NCBI GenBank assembly: GCA_964582415.1
Contig: CAZOSF010000005.1
Span: 1-64,000, forward strand
Origin: CAZOSF01 sp964582415
Lineage (GTDB): Bacteria; Bacteroidota; Bacteroidia; Flavobacteriales; Flavobacteriaceae
Length of the DNA stretch: 64,000 bases
Direction: 5' to 3'
A program made the position numbers and the translations under genes. The first letter of the stretch is position 1. Each line of letters begins with the position of its first letter. Below, one piece after another: positions 1 through 8,454 of the stretch. The notes below the pieces were generated by a model. It was not told where the DNA came from. It ran no database searches and worked only from the letters and a program-made list of their open reading frames with translations.

Positions 1-329
1 AGCGATTTTTTGTAAATGAAACCATCCGTGAAAAGATATTGTTGCAATACAAAAAAGAAATTCCTTATTCTGTAGAAATAGAAACCGAAGAGTTTTTGGA
101 GGATGACAAAATCATTCGCATTCGTGCTGTGGTGATGGTGGAACGGGATTCACAAAAGGGTATCATCATTGGCCATAAGGGGCAAGCCTTAAAGTGGGTG
201 GGTATTGAGGCCCGTAAGGATTTGGAAAAGTTCTTCGGGAAGCAAATCCATCTGGAACTCTTTGTCAAAGTAAATAAAAACTGGCGCAACGATCCGCGAC
301 AGCTGCGACGCTTCGGTTATAAGGAATGA
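1..329 (+). CDS. era: GTPase Era, C-terminal part (5' truncated by window edge)
   Basis: Only the last ~108 residues are present; the reading frame is open from base 3 to the stop at 327-329. The visible part is the end of the Era linker and the KH RNA-binding domain: RFFVNETIREKILLQY, then the KH core with GIIIGHKGQALKWVG (GxxG-type loop GHKG), ending LRRFGYKE. Era binds the 3' end of 16S rRNA during 30S maturation; the GTPase domain lies upstream of the window. The gene is followed by der, another ribosome-assembly GTPase, about 570 bp downstream. Its last 13 bases overlap the end of the convergent membrane-protein gene. Identification is firm from the KH signature; start not visible. Confidence 0.93.
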   Translation, partial: RFFVNETIREKILLQYKKEIPYSVEIETEEFLEDDKIIRIRAVVMVERDSQKGIIIGHKGQALKWVGIEARKDLEKFFGKQIHLELFVKVNKNWRNDPRQLRRFGYKE

Positions 330-820
330 TCTTTCAGGGTCTTTCGCATGAATCGGTAGAGGTGTAACATCTCTTCTTTGCCTGCACTTTTTCCAGCCCT
401 TCCCAGTATATAAAGAACAAACCATAACATGATCATGCAGCCCATGAGGGAAATGGGATAATGGTAATCCGATTTCAAGGTGTAGTTGGTATAGGCCCAA
501 ATGCCAAAACCAATGAATAGGGAGGCCACCGCAAAATGGAAGAACATGAACATAGTCCATACGGTAGGTTTCGGTCCAAAAAGCCCTCGCATGGTAGTTT
601 TTCCATCTTCGAAACTTGAAAATTCTAGGTCTAATTGAGGGGACCAGAAATGCTGTTTGTCCTTGGGGATTTTTAAAAAGACATGGTGTTCTACCTGTGT
701 GACAACGACGCCATCTTCATTTTTCTTGGAAGCCTGAAAGATCTCGATTAAGGATTCCATCGGGTGTTGGAATTCCATCGTAAACCGCGGTCGTAAAACG
801 ATTTCTTCTCCTAGTTCCAT
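317..820 (-). CDS. Hypothetical two-helix membrane protein
   Basis: 167 residues. The N-terminal ~90 residues are soluble, beginning MELGEEIVLRPRFTMEF, and have the look of a small beta-rich/SRPBCC-like domain, but this is only an impression. Two hydrophobic segments follow (about residues 92-112, VWTMFMFFHFAVASLFIGFG, and 124-140, ISLMGCMIMLWFVLYIL), then a charged C-terminal tail. It lies convergent to era (13-bp overlap of the 3' ends) and divergent from der. I do not recognise a characterised family. The open frame, plausible topology and location between conserved genes support a real gene; function unknown. Confidence 0.75.
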   Translation of the reverse strand: MELGEEIVLRPRFTMEFQHPMESLIEIFQASKKNEDGVVVTQVEHHVFLKIPKDKQHFWSPQLDLEFSSFEDGKTTMRGLFGPKPTVWTMFMFFHFAVASLFIGFGIWAYTNYTLKSDYHYPISLMGCMIMLWFVLYILGRAGKSAGKEEMLHLYRFMRKTLKDHSL

Positions 821-875
821 GTGGGGGTTAGATTGTTATCGGGAAAAATAGCATTTTTTCTTCAATTTAATCCAC

Positions 876-883
876 TACCTTTG
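876..883 (+). promoter_or_regulatory. -7 element of the der promoter
   Basis: TACCTTTG is a perfect match to the Bacteroidota -7 consensus TAnnTTTG and ends 18 nt before the der ATG. There is no clear TTG at the -33 position; a T-rich run (853-859) lies roughly there. Confidence 0.55.
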
Positions 884-901
884 CAATCCATTTAGAAGAG
901 T

Positions 902-2203
902 ATGAGTATTGTAGCGATTGTTGGAAGGCCCAACGTAGGAAAATCGACATTTTTTAACCGTTTGATCCAGCGCCGGGAGGCTATTGTGGATGCTATAAGC
1001 GGGGTGACCCGTGACCGTCATTATGGCAAGACCGACTGGAATGGAAAAAACTTTTCCATTATCGATACGGGGGGCTATGTTGTGGGAAGCGATGATGTGT
1101 TCGAAGCGGAAATCGATAAGCAGGTTGAGCTTGCCATCGACGAAGCAGATGCCATAATTTTTATGGTAGATGTGGAAGCGGGAATCACAGGAATGGATGA
1201 AGAAGTCGCACAGTTGCTTCGAAAAAGCAAAAAGCCGTTTTTCTTGGCAGTAAACAAAGTAGACAATGCCATGAGAGCCCAGGATGCGGTAGAATTCTAC
1301 GCTTTGGGTGTTGATAAATACTATACCATTTCCAGTATTAACGGAAGTGGGACTGGAGAGTTGTTGGATGACTTGGTGGCTATTTTGCCGGAAGAACCTG
1401 AAGAGGAAGAAGATGCTTTGCCACGCTTTGCTGTGGTGGGCCGTCCGAATGCAGGGAAATCATCCTTCATCAATGCTTTGATTGGGGAGGAGCGCTTTGT
1501 GGTGACCGATATCGCCGGAACCACCCGTGATAGTATCGATACTACCTACAATCGCTTCGGTTTTGAATTCAAATTGGTGGATACTGCCGGAATTCGGAAA
1601 AAGAGCAAGGTTAAAGAAGACCTAGAATTTTACAGTGTGATGCGCAGTGTTCGCGCTATTGAATATTGCGATGTAGCCATCTTGGTGTTTGATGCTACTC
1701 GTGGTTTCGACGGACAGGTGCAGAATATTTTTTGGCTTGCTCAGCGAAACAATAAAGGGATTGTGATTCTGGCCAACAAATGGGATTTGGTGGATAAGGA
1801 TCATACCACCACCAAACAAATGGAAGCCTACATTCGAAAGCAGTGTGAACCTTTTGTCGACATTCCGATTGTTTTTGTAAGCGCAATGACCAAGCAGCGT
1901 ATTTACAAAGCCATAGAAACAGCGGTTGAAGTATACGAAAACCGCACCCGCAAAGTAAAAACTAGCGAATTGAATGAAATCATGCTGCCCATCATTCAGG
2001 CAACACCTCCTCCGGCCATGAAAGGGAAGTATGTAAAGATTAAGTTCTGTACCCAGCTGCCAACACCCTACCCGAGCTTTGCCTTTTTTGCCAACTTACC
2101 GCAATACGTAAAAGATCCCTACAAACGATTCTTGGAAAACAAACTCCGCCATCACTTTAACTTCACGGGTGTGCCGATTAAGGTGTACATACGAAAGAAG
2201 TAA
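902..2203 (+). CDS. der: Ribosome biogenesis GTPase Der (EngA)
   Basis: 433 residues, the usual family length. It carries two tandem GTPase domains, the hallmark of Der: first P-loop GRPNVGKS (residues 8-15) with DTGG and NKVD, second P-loop GRPNAGKSS (about 180-188) with DTAG and NKWD. A C-terminal KH-like domain (about 345-433) ends VPIKVYIRKK. It acts in late 50S subunit assembly. The ATG at 902 lies 18 nt after a consensus -7 box. The stop is only 3 bases from a 100-N gap, so what originally followed the gene is unknown. Confidence 0.98.
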   Translation: MSIVAIVGRPNVGKSTFFNRLIQRREAIVDAISGVTRDRHYGKTDWNGKNFSIIDTGGYVVGSDDVFEAEIDKQVELAIDEADAIIFMVDVEAGITGMDEEVAQLLRKSKKPFFLAVNKVDNAMRAQDAVEFYALGVDKYYTISSINGSGTGELLDDLVAILPEEPEEEEDALPRFAVVGRPNAGKSSFINALIGEERFVVTDIAGTTRDSIDTTYNRFGFEFKLVDTAGIRKKSKVKEDLEFYSVMRSVRAIEYCDVAILVFDATRGFDGQVQNIFWLAQRNNKGIVILANKWDLVDKDHTTTKQMEAYIRKQCEPFVDIPIVFVSAMTKQRIYKAIETAVEVYENRTRKVKTSELNEIMLPIIQATPPPAMKGKYVKIKFCTQLPTPYPSFAFFANLPQYVKDPYKRFLENKLRHHFNFTGVPIKVYIRKK

Positions 2204-2206
2204 TTT

Positions 2207-2306
2207 NNNNNNNNNNNNNNNNNNNNNNNNNNNNNNNNNNNNNNNNNNNNNNNNNNNNNNNNNNNNNNNNNNNNNNNNNNNNNNNNNNNNNNNNNNNNNN
2301 NNNNNN
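2207..2306. other. Assembly gap (100 N)
   Basis: Exactly 100 N, a conventional placeholder for a gap of unknown length. The right side is a composite short-repeat element (2307-2545), which is a plausible reason for the assembly break. Confidence 0.99.
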
Positions 2307-2545
2307 TTGATTCAGGATCTTCTCTTGTTCCCATACGATGCAATCGCCCGTCAGTGATTGCTAATTTTTGATTGCTGATTGAAGATTTTTAAAGTGCGAT
2401 TTGTTTTCAGACAACCACGCGATGGAATCGCGCGGCAGCGTCGTCTTGATTCTTGAGTCTTGTCTCTTGTTTCAAGAATAACAATCGAGAACCGACAACT
2501 GAGAACCGAGAACCGAGAACCGAGAACAGACAACCGACAACCGTC
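2307..2545. repeat. Composite heptamer repeat element with small hairpins
   Basis: Non-coding and built from three separate arrays with a 7-base period. (1) 2353-2387: five units nnnGATT (agtgatt, gctaatt, tttgatt, gctgatt, gaagatt). (2) 2444-2471: four units TCTTGnn. (3) 2487-2542: eight units GASAACM (mostly gagaacc, then gacaacc). Two related palindromes lie between or before them: CGATGCAATCG at 2336-2346 and CGCGATGGAATCGCG at 2418-2432. The last array ends 3 bases before the stop codon of the TPM gene, so it forms the 3' untranslated region of that operon. I recall comparable heptamer strings in flavobacterial intergenic regions, but cannot search for them here. Function unknown. Confidence 0.8.
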
Positions 2546-3346
2546 TTACCATCCCCCAGAGGCACCGCCGCCTCCGAAGCCACCACCGCCAAAGCCACCA
2601 CCGAAACTGCCGCCGCCACCGCTCCAGCCACCGCCGCTGCTGCTACCGCTGCCCCAACCACTGCTTCGGCCCATATGACTCAAGATGATCACATCGAGAA
2701 GACTACCGCCGCCGCCATTACGACCATTATTGCCGTCGTTGTTTCGGCTGCGAAGAACGATCATCAAAACGACGATTATGAAGAAAATGATAAATCCGAT
2801 AGGGAAGGAATCTTTCTTGCGAAAATCTCTGGTTTCATCGTACTCACCAGATAATGCTGCGATCAAGGCATCCGAGCCTTTGTCAAGGCCCGAATAATAA
2901 TCCCCATTTTTAAATTCGGGAATCATGATTCGGTTGATGATTTGTTCGGCCATTCGATCGGTAACAATCGTCTCGATGCCATAGCCCGTATTGATATCGA
3001 TCTTTCGATCGTCTTTGGCCAATAATATTAAAATACCGTTGTCGGTATCGGCTTGACCAATCCCCCAAGCTTGCCCCCATTTGGCCCCTAAAAAAGAAAT
3101 GTCCTCCCCTTCGGTGGTGTTAATGATAGCCACCACCATTTGGGTAGAAGTGGAATCTGCATACCCAACCAACTTTCGGTTTAAGGCTTCCGATTGTGAT
3201 TTTGATAACAGATCGGCATAATCATACACTGCCTTTTGATTGGACACCGACGGTTTGGGCGGAATATTGAATTGCGCCTGTAGGCTTCCTGTCCAAAATA
3301 AGAGGAAACACAAGGGAAATAAGATGCTCGATAGGAGTGAGCGCAT
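2546..3346 (-). CDS. TPM-domain protein, exported and membrane-anchored (YgcG-like)
   Basis: 266 residues: signal peptide (1-24), TPM domain (about 35-175) starting VYDYADLLSKSQSEALN and containing NGILILLAKDDRKIDINTGYG, a membrane segment at about 194-212, and a Gly/Ser-rich tail (about 225-266) ending ASGGW. This is the standard layout of COG1512 (YgcG-type) proteins. The TPM domain is linked to membrane-complex maintenance in other organisms; the substrate is unknown. It is the last gene of an operon with a second TPM gene and lemA, a very common Bacteroidota cluster. Spacing from the preceding gene is 3 bases. The Gly codons create long spurious antisense frames. Confidence 0.92.
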   Translation of the reverse strand: MRSLLSSILFPLCFLLFWTGSLQAQFNIPPKPSVSNQKAVYDYADLLSKSQSEALNRKLVGYADSTSTQMVVAIINTTEGEDISFLGAKWGQAWGIGQADTDNGILILLAKDDRKIDINTGYGIETIVTDRMAEQIINRIMIPEFKNGDYYSGLDKGSDALIAALSGEYDETRDFRKKDSFPIGFIIFFIIVVLMIVLRSRNNDGNNGRNGGGGSLLDVIILSHMGRSSGWGSGSSSGGGWSGGGGSFGGGFGGGGFGGGGASGGW

Positions 3347-3349
3347 GGA

Positions 3350-3793
3350 TTAGTGGGTACTAATTTCGTTCGGTAATTCGTTGATATCTCCCTTGGAATA
3401 AGGGAAGTGGGCTTTCAATTGCTCTCCAGCCATCAAGATGCCATCGACCAAGCCTTGTTTCATTTTTCCTTCCTTGAATTCGGAAATAATCACATCTTTC
3501 GTGGTTTCCCAAAAATCATTAGGCACAACTTCGTTAATTCCCTTATCCCCGAGAATAACAAAGGTTCTATCTTCTACTGCCACATAGAGCAGTACCCCAT
3601 TCCGTTTTTCGGTTTTATGCATTTCAAGATGGTCGAATACTTCGGCCGCTCTTTCCAAGGGATCTTTCTTGGCATGCGGTTCCAAATGCACCCGGATTTC
3701 TCCACTGGTATTCTTTTCGGCTTCTATGATGGCCTCAATAATTTCAGCCTCTTCTTGAGCCGTTAAAAATTCTTCTACCTTGGATGGTTTCAT
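3350..3793 (-). CDS. TPM-domain protein, soluble
   Basis: 147 residues if translation begins at the ATG at 3791-3793, which lies one base after the lemA stop. An in-frame TTG 18 bases upstream would overlap lemA and is less likely. The protein is a lone TPM domain (COG3762 type): GEIRVHLEP, NGVLLYVAVEDRTFVILGDKG and a conserved C-terminal half with HFPY. No signal peptide or membrane segment is seen, unlike its downstream partner. Tight packing (1 base after lemA, 3 bases before the next TPM gene) indicates one transcript and probably a joint role with LemA at the membrane. Confidence 0.9.
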   Translation of the reverse strand: MKPSKVEEFLTAQEEAEIIEAIIEAEKNTSGEIRVHLEPHAKKDPLERAAEVFDHLEMHKTEKRNGVLLYVAVEDRTFVILGDKGINEVVPNDFWETTKDVIISEFKEGKMKQGLVDGILMAGEQLKAHFPYSKGDINELPNEISTH

Positions 3794-3794
3794 C

Positions 3795-4403
3795 TTAATT
3801 TCCGAAATCAAAGTTTACTTCGGGGGCCACATCGGATCCTTCCCTTGCTTTGAAATACTCAATTTCTTCAAAGTTCCCAATAAACATGTTGAGAATATTA
3901 TTTGGGAAGGTCTTGATATGCTGGTTGAAAGGTTGTACCGATTCGTTAAAACGGTTACGCTCCACATTGATTCGATTTTCAGTGCGTTCCAATTCGTTGA
4001 TCAATTCCTTGAAATTCTCATTGGCCTTTAAATCGGGGTAGCGTTCAAAAACCGCCAAAAGACGCGCCAAAGCAGAGGTTAATCCGCCTTGCACTTCTTG
4101 AAATTGTTCCAGTTGTTGGGGCGTGATATTTGTTGGGTCAATGGTCACAGCTGTGGCTTTGCTTCTTGCTTCGATGACCTTGGTTAAGGTTTCCTGTTCA
4201 AATTCGGCATAGCCTTTGGCCGTATTCACAATGTTTGGAATAAGGTCTGCCCTGCGTTGATAGGCACTTTCCACATTTCCCCATTGGGCCGTGGAAGCCT
4301 CTTTTAGAACGATGGCGTTGTTGTAAAAACTTTTACCTGTATAAATTCCTAGTACCACCAAGAAGGCCAAAATGCCTATGATGACGAGCGTGCTTTTTTT
4401 CAT
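3795..4403 (-). CDS. lemA: LemA family protein
   Basis: 202 residues: one N-terminal membrane segment (about 7-27), a short loop, then an almost entirely helical domain with the family signature QRRADLIPNIVNTAKGYAEF and the later SALARLLAVFERYPDLKANENF. LemA proteins are membrane-anchored with the helical domain outside the cytoplasm; their biochemical role is not settled. lemA followed by two TPM genes is a conserved arrangement, which supports a joint role. The gene sits between a MerR-type regulator (12 bases upstream) and the TPM genes. Confidence 0.95.
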   Translation of the reverse strand: MKKSTLVIIGILAFLVVLGIYTGKSFYNNAIVLKEASTAQWGNVESAYQRRADLIPNIVNTAKGYAEFEQETLTKVIEARSKATAVTIDPTNITPQQLEQFQEVQGGLTSALARLLAVFERYPDLKANENFKELINELERTENRINVERNRFNESVQPFNQHIKTFPNNILNMFIGNFEEIEYFKAREGSDVAPEVNFDFGN

Positions 4404-4415
4404 GGAAAAGGGTTG

Positions 4416-4745
4416 TTAGAGATTATCCTTAATTTTCAAAAGTTCGGCTTTTACCGTCTCTAATTTACGAATAATCTCAAATTTGTTAAGGGTCTTGTGG
4501 CGGTTTTCCTTGAGGTGGACTTTAGCCCCATCTAAAGTAAATCCCCGTTCTTTTACCAAATGGTAAATAAGTTCAAGGTTTTTGATGTCTTCGGGAGTGA
4601 ATTTCCTGTTTCCTTTGGCATTTTTCTTTGGCTGAAGTACATCGAATTCTTTTTCCCAAAAACGGATCAGTGAGGCATTCACATTAAAGGCTTTGGCCAC
4701 TTCGCCAATACCATAATACCGTTTTTCTGGAAGATCGATATGCAT
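4416..4745 (-). CDS. MerR-family transcriptional regulator (short)
   Basis: 109 residues. An N-terminal winged helix-turn-helix of MerR type is clear: YYGIGEVAKAFNVNASLIRFWEKEF, then RKFTPEDIKNLELIYHLVKERGFTLDGAK, and a short helical tail in place of an effector domain. Such short MerR proteins beside an M23 peptidase gene are common in Bacteroidota. The ATG overlaps the stop of the M23 peptidase by one base (TAATG), so the two are translationally coupled. Target genes are unknown; the operon itself is the obvious candidate. Confidence 0.92.
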   Translation of the reverse strand: MHIDLPEKRYYGIGEVAKAFNVNASLIRFWEKEFDVLQPKKNAKGNRKFTPEDIKNLELIYHLVKERGFTLDGAKVHLKENRHKTLNKFEIIRKLETVKAELLKIKDNL

Positions 4746-5722
4746 TAATCCAAGGATTGGTTTTCTTGTTGTGACTGCTCCAGCATTTCGGCAAATTCCT
4801 CTGGGGACAAATTACCGTAGTAGAAGTTGATCGGATTGATACGCTGCCCGTCCTTAAAAATTTCGTAATGCAAATGCGGGGCCTCACTTCGCCCAGAACT
4901 ACCTACAAATCCGATAAGGTCACCACGCTTCACTTTTTGACCAACACGCACGTTGTATTTGTACAAGTGGGCATAAAGACTTTCATACCCATAGCCATGG
5001 TCAATTCGGATGTGCCTTCCATATCCTGCAGCTCCATTATCGGCTCGGCTAACCACGCCATCTCCAGAAGCGAATACGGGGGTCCCCCGAGGGGCCGTAA
5101 AATCCATTCCCCAGTGAAACTTTCTCGCTTTGGTAAACGGATCTCTTCGATAGCCATAACCGGAAGCCATGCGGGTAAGGTCTTTATTTCGAACAGGCTG
5201 GATGGCAGGGATGGCCTGCAATAATTTTTCTTTATCCGCAGCCAGGGTAGCGATTTCATCCAATGATTTCGATTGGATGACAATCTGCTTGGTAAGTATA
5301 TCCAAACGTTTGTTGGTGTTAATAATCAATTTTGAATTATCGAAACCTTCCAGGTCGCGATAACGGTTGACCCCACCAAACCCAGCTCGGCGCTGTTCTT
5401 CTGGAATAGGATCTGCTTCGAAATAGGCTCGGTAGAGGTTATTGTCACGATCGGCCAGCTGTTCCAAAACACCTTCGGCTTCCTCCATTTTTCGATTCAA
5501 TAGGTCGAATTGCAACTGCATCTGCGCCAATTCTCTCTTTAATTCACGCTCCTTTGGCGTTTCTATATTGGGAAGGTTCAGGTAGATCAACAACAAAAGA
5601 AAACCGCTCAACAATGACCCTAATAGGGATAAGAAAAAGATACCCCATTTCCTTCCTTTTTTGGGTTCGATTTTTCGGTAGGAGAGCGTCTCGCTATCGT
5701 AGTAATATTTTACCTTCGACAT
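4745..5722 (-). CDS. M23-family murein peptidase (LytM-like), membrane anchored
   Basis: 325 residues: cytoplasmic N-terminus, one membrane segment (about 26-50), a coiled-coil stretch (about 55-95), and a C-terminal peptidase_M23 domain. The zinc-site residues are all present: H203 and D207 (HWGMD), H252, and H283/H285 (HLH), so it should be an active endopeptidase that cleaves peptidoglycan cross-bridges in the periplasm. It is the first gene of the merR-lemA-TPM operon, whose promoter lies 60 bases upstream and is divergent from alaS. Confidence 0.94.
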   Translation of the reverse strand: MSKVKYYYDSETLSYRKIEPKKGRKWGIFFLSLLGSLLSGFLLLLIYLNLPNIETPKERELKRELAQMQLQFDLLNRKMEEAEGVLEQLADRDNNLYRAYFEADPIPEEQRRAGFGGVNRYRDLEGFDNSKLIINTNKRLDILTKQIVIQSKSLDEIATLAADKEKLLQAIPAIQPVRNKDLTRMASGYGYRRDPFTKARKFHWGMDFTAPRGTPVFASGDGVVSRADNGAAGYGRHIRIDHGYGYESLYAHLYKYNVRVGQKVKRGDLIGFVGSSGRSEAPHLHYEIFKDGQRINPINFYYGNLSPEEFAEMLEQSQQENQSLD

Positions 5723-5781
5723 ATATTAAAAAGTCCTATTTTTGCGATGATTAACGGGAAAATCCATAGTCAAACGCAGTA

Positions 5782-5810
5782 CAAAGATAGAAATTGTACG
5801 AAATCCCCAA
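5782..5810 (-). promoter_or_regulatory. Promoter of the M23-merR-lemA-TPM operon
   Basis: On the minus strand, TTG (5808-5810), an 18-nt spacer and TATCTTTG (5782-5789) match the Bacteroidota sigma consensus, with a perfect -7 element. The predicted transcript start is near 5777, giving a leader of about 55 nt. Confidence 0.65.
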
Positions 5811-5840
5811 TTTAAGGCCTATTACAATTAATAATATTTT

Positions 5841-8453
5841 ATGACTTCTGTAGAAATTCGCCAGCAGTTTTTAGACTTTTTTAAATCGAAAGGACACGCT
5901 ATTGTCCCTTCTGCCCCAATGGTAATCAAAGGGGATCCCACCTTGATGTTTACCAATGCGGGAATGAACCAGTTCAAGGAATTCTTCTTGGGCAATAAAA
6001 AAGCAAAAGATGTTCGCGTTGCCGATACGCAAAAATGTTTGCGTGTAAGTGGAAAACACAACGACTTGGAGGAAGTAGGAATGGATACCTACCACCACAC
6101 CATGTTCGAAATGTTGGGAAACTGGAGCTTTGGCGATTACTTCAAAAAAGAAGCGATTGAATGGGCCTGGGAATTGTTGACCAAGGTCTACGGAATCAAT
6201 AAAGAGATACTCTACGTTACCATCTTTGAAGGCGACGAAGCAGAGGGGTTGGAACGGGATTCGGAAGCGTTTGATTTCTGGAGACAATACGTGCCAGAAG
6301 CCCGCATTCTGAACGGAAACAAAAAAGACAATTTCTGGGAGATGGGCGATCAGGGTCCATGCGGTCCTTGTAGCGAAATCCATGTGGACCTTCGCTCTGA
6401 AGAAGAGAAAGCCAAAATTCCAGGAGCCGAATTGGTCAACCAGGACCATCCACAGGTAGTGGAAATTTGGAACTTGGTATTCATGCAGTTCAACCGTTTG
6501 GCAGATGGTAGTTTAGAGAAACTGCCAGCGCAGCATGTAGATACCGGAATGGGCTTCGAACGTTTGTGCATGGTGTTGCAGGGAAAACAAAGCAACTACG
6601 ATACCGATGTTTTTACACCCCTGATTCGAGAAATCGAAACTATCACGAACAGCAACTACGGCAAGAATGAAAAAACGGATATCGCCATCCGTGTGATTGC
6701 CGATCACGTGCGTGCCGTTGCTTTTTCTATTGCCGATGGGCAATTACCCAGCAATACGGGCGCAGGCTATGTGATTCGTAGAATTTTGAGAAGGGCAATC
6801 CGATACGGATTCACCTTTTTGGACATCAAAGAACCTTTTATCTATAAATTGGCAGCAACCCTGTCGAAAATGATGGGGCAAGCCTTTCCAGAACTTACCA
6901 AAGAAAAGACGTTGATCGCAAATGTTATCCGAGAGGAGGAGCAATCGTTTTTGCGAACACTCGATCAAGGTCTTGTGTTGTTGGAGAGCATTATCAACAG
7001 TGCCAAAGAAAAGAAAATTGAAGGGGCGAAAGCCTTCGAATTATACGATACCTATGGTTTCCCCATAGACCTTACGGCATTGATTTTACGCGAACGTGGC
7101 TATGAGTTGGATGAGGCCGGCTTTGAGGTAGAATTGCAAAAACAAAAGGAGCGTTCCCGTCAGGCCACTAAAGTGGAGACAGGTGATTGGGTGGTACTTC
7201 AAGAAGATGCCGAAGAGGAATTCGTAGGCTATGATACACTAGCTGCTCAGATTGCTATTACCCGCTATCGCAGAGTGGAAAGCAAAAAAGAAGGGGAGAT
7301 GTTCCAATTGGTATTTAACCTTACGCCTTTCTATCCAGAGGGTGGGGGGCAGATTGGAGACAAAGGATATTTGGAAGCGCCCAATGGAGAGGTTACCTAT
7401 ATTGTGGATACCAAAAAGGAGAATAGCCTGATTGTACATTTCACCAAGACCTTACCTAAAAATCCTAAAAATACTTTTAAAGCAGTGGTAGATGGAACCC
7501 AGCGATCGAGAACGGCTGCCAACCATACCGCAACACATCTTTTGCATCAGGCATTACGAAATATATTGGGCGAACATGTGTCCCAAAAGGGATCCTTGGT
7601 GCATAACAATTATTTGCGATTCGACTTTTCGCATTTCGCCAAGGTAACCGATGAAGAGCTTCAGGAAATCGAAGAATTTGTGAATTCTCGTATTCGCGAT
7701 GGGATTGCTTTGGAAGAACATAGAACCGTGCCCTTTCAACAAGCAGTAGAAGAAGGCGCTATGGCTTTGTTCGGTGAAAAATATGGTGATACCGTTCGAA
7801 CCATTCGATTTGGGGCGTCCATGGAACTTTGTGGAGGAACCCATGTGAAGAACACCCAAGAGGTATGGCATTTTATCATCACCTCCGAAAGTGCCGTGGC
7901 AGCTGGAATCAGAAGGATTGAAGCCATAACGGGTGAGGCGGCCAAGGACTATTTTATGGAGCGATCCGAGTCCTTCAAAAAAGTACAAAGGGCATTGAAC
8001 AATGCACAAGATCCTATTTTGGCCATTGAAAAACTTCAGGAAGAACACAGCGAATTGCAGAAACAATTGCTACTGCTTTTGAAAGATAAGGCCAAAAACT
8101 TGAAAGGGGAACTGAAGGGAGAATTACAGGAAATAGATGGCGTTCATTTCTTGGCCAAGCAAGTAGATTTAGATGCTGGCGGTATGAAGGATTTAGCTTT
8201 CGAATTAGGAGGTGAGGTAGACAACCTATTTCTTATGTTAGCCAATGAAGTGGATGGAAAGGCCCTATTGGCCTGTTATATCGATAAAGATTTGGCGGCG
8301 AGTCGAGGCTTAAATGCAGGACAAATCGTTCGTGAGATGGGAAAACACATCCAAGGAGGTGGTGGTGGTCAACCGTTCTTCGCTACTGCTGGAGGTAAAA
8401 ATCCAGAGGGAATCCCCGTGGTTCTTAGGGAAATCGTTCAATATATTTCCTAA
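5841..8453 (+). CDS. alaS: Alanyl-tRNA synthetase
   Basis: 870 residues, full family length. The N-terminal class II catalytic core starts MTSVEIRQQFLDFFKSKGH and contains the FTNAGMNQFK and GPCGPCSEIH motifs. The editing domain carries zinc-site motifs HTATH (near residue 560) and CGGTH (near 662). The C-Ala domain ends with the Gly-rich GGGGGQPFFATAGG. It charges tRNA-Ala and clears mischarged Ser/Gly. The downstream GSCFA gene starts one base after its stop, so the two probably share a transcript. Confidence 0.98.
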   Translation: MTSVEIRQQFLDFFKSKGHAIVPSAPMVIKGDPTLMFTNAGMNQFKEFFLGNKKAKDVRVADTQKCLRVSGKHNDLEEVGMDTYHHTMFEMLGNWSFGDYFKKEAIEWAWELLTKVYGINKEILYVTIFEGDEAEGLERDSEAFDFWRQYVPEARILNGNKKDNFWEMGDQGPCGPCSEIHVDLRSEEEKAKIPGAELVNQDHPQVVEIWNLVFMQFNRLADGSLEKLPAQHVDTGMGFERLCMVLQGKQSNYDTDVFTPLIREIETITNSNYGKNEKTDIAIRVIADHVRAVAFSIADGQLPSNTGAGYVIRRILRRAIRYGFTFLDIKEPFIYKLAATLSKMMGQAFPELTKEKTLIANVIREEEQSFLRTLDQGLVLLESIINSAKEKKIEGAKAFELYDTYGFPIDLTALILRERGYELDEAGFEVELQKQKERSRQATKVETGDWVVLQEDAEEEFVGYDTLAAQIAITRYRRVESKKEGEMFQLVFNLTPFYPEGGGQIGDKGYLEAPNGEVTYIVDTKKENSLIVHFTKTLPKNPKNTFKAVVDGTQRSRTAANHTATHLLHQALRNILGEHVSQKGSLVHNNYLRFDFSHFAKVTDEELQEIEEFVNSRIRDGIALEEHRTVPFQQAVEEGAMALFGEKYGDTVRTIRFGASMELCGGTHVKNTQEVWHFIITSESAVAAGIRRIEAITGEAAKDYFMERSESFKKVQRALNNAQDPILAIEKLQEEHSELQKQLLLLLKDKAKNLKGELKGELQEIDGVHFLAKQVDLDAGGMKDLAFELGGEVDNLFLMLANEVDGKALLACYIDKDLAASRGLNAGQIVREMGKHIQGGGGGQPFFATAGGKNPEGIPVVLREIVQYIS

Positions 8454-8454
8454 G

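Noticed and set aside
2353..2542. Heptamer arrays as a possible CRISPR array
   Set aside because: Units are 7 bases with no spacers, and no cas gene is present.
2453..2854. Long plus-strand frame rich in Ala, Thr and Pro
   Set aside because: It is the antisense of the Gly/Ser-rich tail of the TPM protein and starts inside the heptamer repeats. Codon composition is explained by the Gly codons on the other strand.
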